Assembly (NCBI GenBank): GCA_934675625.1
Contig: CAKURH010000099.1
Span: 1 to 14,275 of the forward strand
Reading direction: 5' to 3'
Source of the DNA: an uncultured Kiritimatiellota bacterium
GTDB taxonomy: Bacteria > Verrucomicrobiota > Kiritimatiellia > RFP12 > UBA1067
DNA length: 14,275 nt
Under the pieces are notes generated by a model. It saw nothing but the letters and a program-made list of their open reading frames with translations. It was not told where the DNA came from and searched no databases. Both the position numbers and the translations under genes were made by a program. Below, piece after piece: positions 1 through 4,822 of this stretch (the first letter of the stretch is position 1; the number at the start of each line of letters is the position of its first letter).

Positions 1-399
1 ACGAGCTGGGGCACGTTCGGCATCCTGATCCCGATCGTCCTCGCGGCGATCCCCGGCAGCTCGATGACGATCATCGCCGTCTCGGCCTGCATGGCGGGCG
101 CGGTGTGCGGCGACCACTGCTCGCCGATTTCCGACACGACGATCATGGCCTCGGCGGGCGCGCAGTGCAACCACATCGTGCACGTGAACACGCAGCTGCC
201 GTATGCGCTGACGGTCGCGGCGGTCTCGTTCGTCGCCTACATCGCCGCGCCGTTCGTCGGGACGGTGTGGATCGCGTTGCCGCTTGCGATTGCGCTCATG
301 CTCGCGACGCTCTTCTTCCTCAAGCTCATCCTGAAGGGCCCGGCGGACGGCGCGGAGGACGCGATCAGCCACAAGGTGCGGCAGATCGAGGGGAAGTAG
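1..399 (+). CDS. NhaC-family Na+/H+ antiporter-like protein, C-terminal part (5' end outside window)
   Basis: The reading frame is open from base 1 and ends at TAG 397-399, giving the last 132 residues of a membrane transporter. The visible start TSWGTFGILIPI and the later stretch GDHCSPISDTT are hallmark segments of the NhaC/MleN-type antiporter family (ion transporter superfamily). Members exchange Na+ for H+ or couple ion exchange to organic acids or amino acids at the inner membrane. The remainder shows two hydrophobic segments (roughly residues 66-86 and 89-111 of this fragment) and a short charged cytoplasmic tail ending in EGK. An internal ATG at 64 opens an ORF but lies inside the conserved region, so it is not the start. 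The downstream neighbours are amino acid importer genes, so the substrate could be an amino acid or organic acid rather than only Na+. The sequence does not decide this. Confidence 0.85.
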   Translation, partial: TSWGTFGILIPIVLAAIPGSSMTIIAVSACMAGAVCGDHCSPISDTTIMASAGAQCNHIVHVNTQLPYALTVAAVSFVAYIAAPFVGTVWIALPLAIALMLATLFFLKLILKGPADGAEDAISHKVRQIEGK

Positions 400-410
400 G
401 CGAATGAGAA

Positions 411-527
411 CTGAATAATCGAATGGTCGAATGGTCGAATAACCGAATGGTCGAATGGTCGAATTGACGAATAATCGAATTGATGAATGATTGAAAATCT
501 GAAATTTGAAATCTGAAAACAGAAAAC
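411..527. repeat. Tandem array A: octamers TCGAATNN followed by heptamers TGAAATY
   Basis: The gap between the antiporter and the first binding protein holds ten consecutive 8-nt units from 411 to 490 (for example tcgaatgg at 419, 427 and 451; tcgaattg at 459 and 475). One transitional unit follows at 492-499, then four 7-nt units at 500-527 (tgaaatt, tgaaatc, tgaaaac, agaaaac). The block is A/T-rich against GC-rich genes. It merges into the Shine-Dalgarno AAGGAG (528-533) of the next gene. I see no clear promoter or terminator in the gap (400-542). Confidence 0.9.
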
Positions 528-542
528 AAGGAGAAAACGAAA

Positions 543-1280
543 ATGAAGAAACTGATGATTGCGCTGGCGGCGGCGGCGACTCTCTGCGGCTGCGCGAAGA
601 ACGACGCGAACACCCTCAAGATGATTACCGAGGCGACGTTCCCGCCCTACGAGTTCCTGCGCGGACAGGAGATCGTCGGCATCGACGTCGAGATCTGCAA
701 GGCCGTCGCGGCGAAGATGGGCAAGACGTTCGCGGTCGAGAACGTCGATTTCGACTCGGTCATCCCCTCGGTCATGTCCGGCAAGGCCGACATCGCGGCG
801 GCGGGCATCACGGTGACGGAAGACCGCAAGAAGAACGTTGACTTCTCCGACGTCTACGCGAAGACGGAGATCGTCCTCATCTACAGGAAGTCCGCGCCGC
901 TCCTGACGGCGGCGGACTGCAAGGGCAAGCGCATCGGCGTGCAGGGCGGCAACACCGCCGAGACGATCGTGATCGAGCAGTTCAAGCAGGAGCCGGAGCG
1001 CTTCCGCTCGGCGGCCGAGGCGTGCGCCGCGCTGAAGGCGGGCCGCTGCGACGGCGTGCTTGTCGACGTGGAGCCGGCGAAGAACTGCGTGCTCGGCGAG
1101 GCCGAACTCGCAATCGCGCCGACGCCGGTCAACCTGGAGGAGTACGCCATCGCGATCAGGAAGGGGCGCCCCGAACTGCTGAAGGCGATCAACGAGACGA
1201 TTGCCGAGCTCAAGGCGAGCGGCAAGATGGCGGCGATTCGCGCGCAGTACACGAAGGAAGCGGATGCGTTGAAGAAATAA
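543..1280 (+). CDS. Amino acid ABC transporter substrate-binding lipoprotein (copy 1)
   Basis: This is a 245-residue periplasmic binding protein of the SBP_bac_3 family, which captures a polar amino acid and delivers it to an inner-membrane ABC permease. The N terminus is a lipoprotein signal: MKK, a hydrophobic stretch, then the lipobox L14-C15-G16-C17 (Cys at -2 is unusual). The family start of lobe 1 is visible as TEATFPPYEF. R95 in TEDRKK is the expected carboxylate-binding arginine, and D175 in VDVEPAK is the expected amino-group ligand in lobe 2. The usual FS-x-PY motif reads FSDVY, without the proline, unlike copy 2. The protein has extra cysteines in lobe 2 (ADCKG, EACAA, GRCDG) that copy 2 lacks. 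The start is well supported by AAGGAG at 528-533, nine bases upstream. It is the first of two paralogs ahead of the permease, so both are probably used by one importer. Specificity is not readable. Confidence 0.9.
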   Translation: MKKLMIALAAAATLCGCAKNDANTLKMITEATFPPYEFLRGQEIVGIDVEICKAVAAKMGKTFAVENVDFDSVIPSVMSGKADIAAAGITVTEDRKKNVDFSDVYAKTEIVLIYRKSAPLLTAADCKGKRIGVQGGNTAETIVIEQFKQEPERFRSAAEACAALKAGRCDGVLVDVEPAKNCVLGEAELAIAPTPVNLEEYAIAIRKGRPELLKAINETIAELKASGKMAAIRAQYTKEADALKK

Positions 1281-1367
1281 TCGAATGATCGAATAATCGA
1301 ATGGTCGAATTTGAGATCTGAGATTTGAAATCTGAGGCTTGAGATTTGGAATCTGAAATCTGAAATC
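1281..1367. repeat. Tandem array B: four octamers TCGAATNN then eight heptamers TGARATY
   Basis: The array starts at the base after the stop codon of copy 1. Octamers occupy 1281-1312 (tcgaatga, tcgaataa, tcgaatgg, tcgaattt, the last sharing its final base with the next block). Eight exact-period heptamers run 1312-1367: tgagatc, tgagatt, tgaaatc, tgaggct, tgagatt, tggaatc, tgaaatc, tgaaatc. Within the heptamers, AAATCT (1328-1333) and AGATTT (1341-1346) are inverted, so a small 6-bp hairpin is possible. A weak SD (AAAAGG, 1371-1376) follows for the next gene. Confidence 0.9.
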
Positions 1368-1387
1368 AAGAAAAGGCAAGAACGAAA

Positions 1388-2122
1388 ATGAAGAAACTGA
1401 TGGTTGCGTTGGCGGCGGCGGCCCTGCTCGCAGGCTGCGCGAAGAAGGACGAGACGCTCAAGATGATCACCGAGGCGACGTTCCCGCCGTATGAGTTCCT
1501 GCGCGGGCAGGAGATCGTCGGCATCGACGTCGAGATCTGCAAGGCTGTCGCGGCGAAGCTCGGCCGGGCGTTTGCGGTCGAGTCGGTGAACTTCGACTCC
1601 GTCATCCCGACGGTCATCTCCGGCAAGGCGGACCTCGCGGCCGCCGGCATCACGGTGACGGAAGACCGCAAGAAGAACGTCGACTTCTCGGTTCCCTACG
1701 TGAAGACGGGCGTCGTCTTCGTCTACAAGAAGGCGACCCCCTACGCGAAGGGTGCGGACGCGAAAGGCAAGAAGGTTGGCGTGCAGAGCGGCACGACGAG
1801 CGAGGCGTTCGTGACGGACGAGCTCAAGCAGCAGCCGGAGCGCTTCGACTCGCCGGCGGCGGCCGTTGCGGCGCTGAAGGCCGGGCGCGTCGATGTCGTC
1901 ATTGCGGACATCGATCCCGCGAAGAACTGCGTGAAGGGCGAGGCCGACCTTGCGATTTCCGACTTCATCACGACCGAGGAATATGCCGTCGCGATTCGCA
2001 AGGGCCAGCCGGAGCTGCTGAAGGCGATCAACGAGACGATTGCCGAGCTCAAGGCCGACGGACGGCTCGCGAAGTGGGTCGCCGACTACACGGCCGAGGC
2101 GGATCGGCTGAAAGAGAAATAA
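1388..2122 (+). CDS. Amino acid ABC transporter substrate-binding lipoprotein (copy 2)
   Basis: This 244-residue SBP_bac_3 protein is a tandem paralog of the preceding gene. Lobe 1 is nearly the same in protein and DNA: the stretch ITEATFPPYEF and a 41-base stretch near the 3' end (LLKAINETIAEL) are shared. By eye the two proteins are roughly two-thirds identical, with lobe 2 the more diverged. The lipobox is canonical: L14-A15-G16-C17. Ligand residues expected for the family are R94 in TEDRKK and D174 in ADIDPAK, and the FSVPY motif is intact. The same AACGAAAATGAAGAAACTG context surrounds both start codons, so the duplication included upstream DNA. The SD is weaker (AAAAGG, 11 bases before ATG). 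The gene lies between repeat arrays B and C and precedes the permease. Confidence 0.9.
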   Translation: MKKLMVALAAAALLAGCAKKDETLKMITEATFPPYEFLRGQEIVGIDVEICKAVAAKLGRAFAVESVNFDSVIPTVISGKADLAAAGITVTEDRKKNVDFSVPYVKTGVVFVYKKATPYAKGADAKGKKVGVQSGTTSEAFVTDELKQQPERFDSPAAAVAALKAGRVDVVIADIDPAKNCVKGEADLAISDFITTEEYAVAIRKGQPELLKAINETIAELKADGRLAKWVADYTAEADRLKEK

Positions 2123-2236
2123 TCGAATTGTTGAATCGTCGAATAATCGAATTGCCGAATCGTCGAATTATCGAATCGTCGAATTGGCAAATGATCGAAT
2201 TGGCGAATGATCGAATGGTCGAGAATGGTCGAATGA
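2123..2236. repeat. Tandem array C: fourteen TCGAATNN-type octamers
   Basis: The array begins directly after the TAA stop of copy 2 and runs to 2236, 25 bases before the permease start. Thirteen units are exactly 8 nt and one (2219-2228) is 10 nt. The last two bases of each unit vary (tg, aa, cg, ta, ga, gg), and the first two vary slightly (tc, cc, tt, gc). Unlike arrays A and B there is no heptamer block. Three octamers equal 24 nt, so the array stays open in several frames and yields spurious repetitive peptides on both strands. Confidence 0.9.
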
Positions 2237-2261
2237 ACGAGCCGCGCGCTGAAGAGGTTGC

Positions 2262-2969
2262 ATGATCCAGTCCTTTATCGATGACTTCCAGCTCTGTTTC
2301 GTCAAGAACGGGCGCTGGCACTACCTGTGGAACGGGCTTGGCGTCACGCTGGAAGTCGCGCTGACGGCGATTGCGCTCGGCCTCCTGATCGGCTTCCTCG
2401 TCGCGATCATCCGCTCGTCGCACGACAAGTACGGACGCTTCCCCGTCCTCAACGCGCTGGCGAAGGTGTACCTGACGATCATTCGCGGCACGCCGATGGT
2501 GGTGCAGCTTCTCATCTGCTACTTCATCATCCTGAAGTCGCTCGACAAGGTGGTCGTCGCGATTCTCGCGTTCGGCATCAACTCGGGCGCGTATCAGGCG
2601 GAGATCCTGCGCGCGGGCATCATGTCCATCGACCCCGGCCAGATGGAGGCGGGGCGCGCGCTCGGCCTCGGCTACTGGAAGACGATGCTCAAGATCATCC
2701 TGCCGCAGGCGATCCGCAACGTGCTGCCCGCGCTCGGCAACGAGTTCATCGTGCTGATGAAGGACACGTCGATTGTCGGCTACATCGCGCTCTGCGACCT
2801 CGCGAAGGGCGGCGACATCATCCGTTCGCAGACGTATTCCGTCTACACGCCGTACCTGACGGTCGCGGCGATCTATCTCGCCCTCGTGATGACGTTCACG
2901 TGGCTCCTCGGCAAACTGGAGCGCCATCTGCGCAACACCGGTGCCGACCCCGTGCACAACGACTCGTGA
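2262..2969 (+). CDS. Polar amino acid ABC transporter permease (HisM/GlnP type)
   Basis: This 235-residue inner-membrane permease probably works as a homodimer, passing the amino acid delivered by the two lipoproteins upstream. Residues 27-50 form the first membrane segment, preceded by the family motif NGLGVTLEVAL. RGTPMVVQLL (75-84) is a diagnostic segment of the HAAT (polar amino acid) permease family. The cytoplasmic EAA loop, which docks to the ATPase, is at 129-150: EAGRALGLGYWKTMLKIILP and onward. Further membrane segments lie around 83-104, 155-177 and 199-217. The length is normal for the family. The start is supported by GAAGAGG (2251-2257) just before ATG. No ATP-binding subunit follows: a terminator comes 50 bases after the stop. 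The ATPase must be encoded elsewhere, be upstream of the window, or be shared with another importer. Confidence 0.93.
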   Translation: MIQSFIDDFQLCFVKNGRWHYLWNGLGVTLEVALTAIALGLLIGFLVAIIRSSHDKYGRFPVLNALAKVYLTIIRGTPMVVQLLICYFIILKSLDKVVVAILAFGINSGAYQAEILRAGIMSIDPGQMEAGRALGLGYWKTMLKIILPQAIRNVLPALGNEFIVLMKDTSIVGYIALCDLAKGGDIIRSQTYSVYTPYLTVAAIYLALVMTFTWLLGKLERHLRNTGADPVHNDS

Positions 2970-3020
2970 GGGACGCGCGGCGTCAGCAGCCTTTCCTGTC
3001 CGTTTCCTCTTATGGAGATT

Positions 3021-3064
3021 CCCGCAATACCTGTCTAGATAGGTATTGCGGGCCGTTTTTGTTT
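3021..3064 (+). terminator. Rho-independent terminator after the importer genes
   Basis: A perfect 12-bp inverted repeat (cccgcaatacct at 3021-3032 and aggtattgcggg at 3041-3052) has an 8-nt loop and is followed by ccgtttttgttt. It sits 51 bases after the permease stop and should end the importer transcript. Confidence 0.9.
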
Positions 3065-3074
3065 GTGCTACAAT
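3046..3074 (+). promoter_or_regulatory. Putative sigma70-type promoter for the glycine-rich/CAZyme unit
   Basis: TACAAT (3069-3074) matches a -10 box in 5 of 6 positions. TTGCGG (3046-3051), 17 bases upstream, is a half-matching -35. The -35 lies inside the 3' arm of the terminator stem, so the terminator and promoter are interleaved. The start codon of the next gene is 40 bases downstream. Confidence 0.5.
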
Positions 3075-3113
3075 AGCGGCATTCAACCAGAAAGCGAATG
3101 GAGGAGGCAAACG

Positions 3114-4802
3114 ATGAATTCACGACAAATGAAGATGATGGCGCGGCGGTCGGCGTGCTGCTGGGCGGTCGGCGTGCTGCTGTCGGCGTCGGACGCCATG
3201 GGCGGTCTCTCGGCCGAGGGGTACGACGCGTATCTCCGCAACGGGGACCGGTCTGTCCTTGTCTGGCATGAATCCGGCGAGGTGCGGGTCACGGAACCTT
3301 GTGCGGTCGAGCTGCTGCTGGTGGGCGGCGGCGGAGGCGGCGGGTCTTCCGAGGGTACGTCTGACCAAAGCGCGTCGGCGGGCGGCGGCGGGGCGGGCGG
3401 CTTCGTCTACCGGGCGTCGTTCGAGCTTGCTGTCGGGACTTACGCGATTTCCGTCGGCGCGGGCGGCGAGGTGGATGCCTGTGGCGGCGACACGACGGCC
3501 TTTGGCCTGACGGCCTACGGCGGCGGCAATGGCGGCGGGTTCATCCGTCTGCCGAGTCCGGGCAACGGCGGCTCGGGCGGCGGCGCGACGGTTGCGTGGC
3601 AGCAGAACGGCACGGAGCAGGCCGGAGGAGAGGCTCTCGCGTCCGAGCAGGGCAACAGGGGCGGACGCGCCAGCAGCGTCTATGGCGGGGCGGGCGGCGG
3701 TGGCGCGGGCGCACCCGGTGCGGATACGTCGGGTGTGGCCTCGGCGGGTGGCGCGGGGCGCGCGTGTGCGATCACGGGTGCTGAAGTCTGGTATGCGGGT
3801 GGTGGGGGCGGGTATCGCCGTTGGAGCAGTTCAGGCCCCGTCAAGGCTGCGGGCGGTCTCGGCGGCGGAGGCGCGGGCGGCGAGGCGGGCGTTGATGGCC
3901 TTGGCGGCGGAGGCGGTGGCAACGCCCGCGGCGGCGATGGCGTCGTCATGCTCAGCATGGTGGGCTTTCCGGCGGAGATCCAGACCGAATTCCGCGACGC
4001 GACGGGCGGATCGGTTCGGAATCGTGACGGCTTTCGCATCCACACGTTTCGCGAGGACGGCGTCTTCACGATTCCGCATGATGGCGTTGTCGAGGTGCTG
4101 CTGGTTGGTGCCGGCGGGGGCGGTGGGTCTTCCGAGGGCACGTCGGACGAGAGCGCGGCCGCCGGCGGGGGTGGTGCCGGCGGCTTTATGCACGTGCCGG
4201 AACTGGTTCTGACGGGTGGCGTCTATTCGGTCTCGGTGGGCATGGGCGGCGAGGTGAATGCCTGTGGCGGTGACACGACGGCCTTTGGCCTGACGGCCTA
4301 CGGCGGCGGCAATGGCGGCGGGTTCGCCCGAAATCCGAGTCCGGGCCACGGCGGTTCGGGCGGCGGCGCGACGACGACGTGGAACGGGCGAGACAGCCTG
4401 GCCAGCGGCGGCGAGCCCGTCGATTCGGAGCAGGGCACGCGCGGCGGCGCGGTCATCGGGTTTTACAGCGCCGGCGGCGGAGGCGGCGCGGGCGGGGCCG
4501 GTGGCGACGCCGATGCGGGCGGCACGGCTTATGTCATGACGGCGGGCGGCACGGGTCGCCTGTGCGAGATTTCGGGTTCGGAAACGTGGTACGCCGGCGG
4601 CGGAGGTGGCTACCGCCGATGGGATTCGGTTGCCAAAGGTCCCGTCAAGGCTGCGGGAGGCATCGGCGGCGGTGGCATGGGCGGCGAGGCGGGTATGGAC
4701 GGCCTCGGTGGCGGAGGCGGCGGCAACGCCCGTGGCGGCAGCGGTGTGGTCATTGTCCGCTACAAGAAATCGCCCTGTGGCGTGGCGGTGCTGATTCGTT
4801 AG
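3114..4802 (+). CDS. Secreted glycine-rich protein with two tandem glycine-rich modules
   Basis: This 562-residue protein has a basic N terminus and a hydrophobic signal segment (about residues 12-26, VLLSASDAMG at its end). The mature part is two copies of one module, residues ~45-282 and ~306-550. Each opens with a strand-like segment (VELLLVGGGGG / VEVLLVGAGGG), continues through long Gly-rich turns with shared blocks SSEGTSD, GGDTTAFGLTAYGGG, WYAGGGGGYRRW and GGGGGNARGG, and ends in a hydrophobic strand (GVVMLSM / GVVIVRY). This looks like the glycine-rich domain of secreted PVC-group proteins. Its function is not established; structural, adhesive or glycan-associated roles are guesses. 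ATG 3114 is chosen because GGAGGAGG lies just upstream; an in-frame TTG at 3063 overlaps the promoter and lacks an SD. The gene heads a unit with two hydrolases, 20 bases from the next start. No C-terminal sorting signal is evident. Confidence 0.8.
   Translation: MNSRQMKMMARRSACCWAVGVLLSASDAMGGLSAEGYDAYLRNGDRSVLVWHESGEVRVTEPCAVELLLVGGGGGGGSSEGTSDQSASAGGGGAGGFVYRASFELAVGTYAISVGAGGEVDACGGDTTAFGLTAYGGGNGGGFIRLPSPGNGGSGGGATVAWQQNGTEQAGGEALASEQGNRGGRASSVYGGAGGGGAGAPGADTSGVASAGGAGRACAITGAEVWYAGGGGGYRRWSSSGPVKAAGGLGGGGAGGEAGVDGLGGGGGGNARGGDGVVMLSMVGFPAEIQTEFRDATGGSVRNRDGFRIHTFREDGVFTIPHDGVVEVLLVGAGGGGGSSEGTSDESAAAGGGGAGGFMHVPELVLTGGVYSVSVGMGGEVNACGGDTTAFGLTAYGGGNGGGFARNPSPGHGGSGGGATTTWNGRDSLASGGEPVDSEQGTRGGAVIGFYSAGGGGGAGGAGGDADAGGTAYVMTAGGTGRLCEISGSETWYAGGGGGYRRWDSVAKGPVKAAGGIGGGGMGGEAGMDGLGGGGGGNARGGSGVVIVRYKKSPCGVAVLIR
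3246..3959 (+). repeat. Glycine-rich module, copy 1 (coding repeat)
   Basis: This copy encodes residues ~45-282 of the glycine-rich protein and is homologous to copy 2 at 4029-4763. The 65-base block 3478-3542 matches 4261-4325 with a single C/T difference, 783 bases apart (exactly 261 codons). Confidence 0.85.
4029..4763 (+). repeat. Glycine-rich module, copy 2 (coding repeat)
   Basis: This copy encodes residues ~306-550. It aligns with copy 1 along its whole length, with small indels in the middle (around residues 420-475), and the ends are best conserved. It terminates in GVVIVRY, followed by a short 12-residue tail. Confidence 0.85.
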
Positions 4803-4822
4803 GGAAGGACGGGAGGCTGATC

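Noticed and set aside
365..1379. Minus-strand ORFs with repeated FDHSIIRLFD- or FRFQISN-like peptides
   Set aside because: These are translations of the octamer and heptamer arrays on the opposite strand, not proteins.
411..2236. CRISPR array
   Set aside because: Units are 7-8 nt with no spacers, and no cas genes are present.
2074..2265. 63-codon ORF over array C (IIELPNRRIIES-like repeats)
   Set aside because: It is a by-product of the 8-nt period (24 nt = 8 codons); there is no SD and it overlaps the end of a real gene.
3063..3113. Alternative TTG start for the glycine-rich protein
   Set aside because: It overlaps the -10 box and lacks an SD; ATG 3114 has GGAGGAGG and a direct signal peptide.
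3680..4141. Pro-rich antisense ORF in the glycine-rich gene
   Set aside because: GGC/GGN codons read backwards as proline; there is no start signal and it mirrors a well-supported gene.
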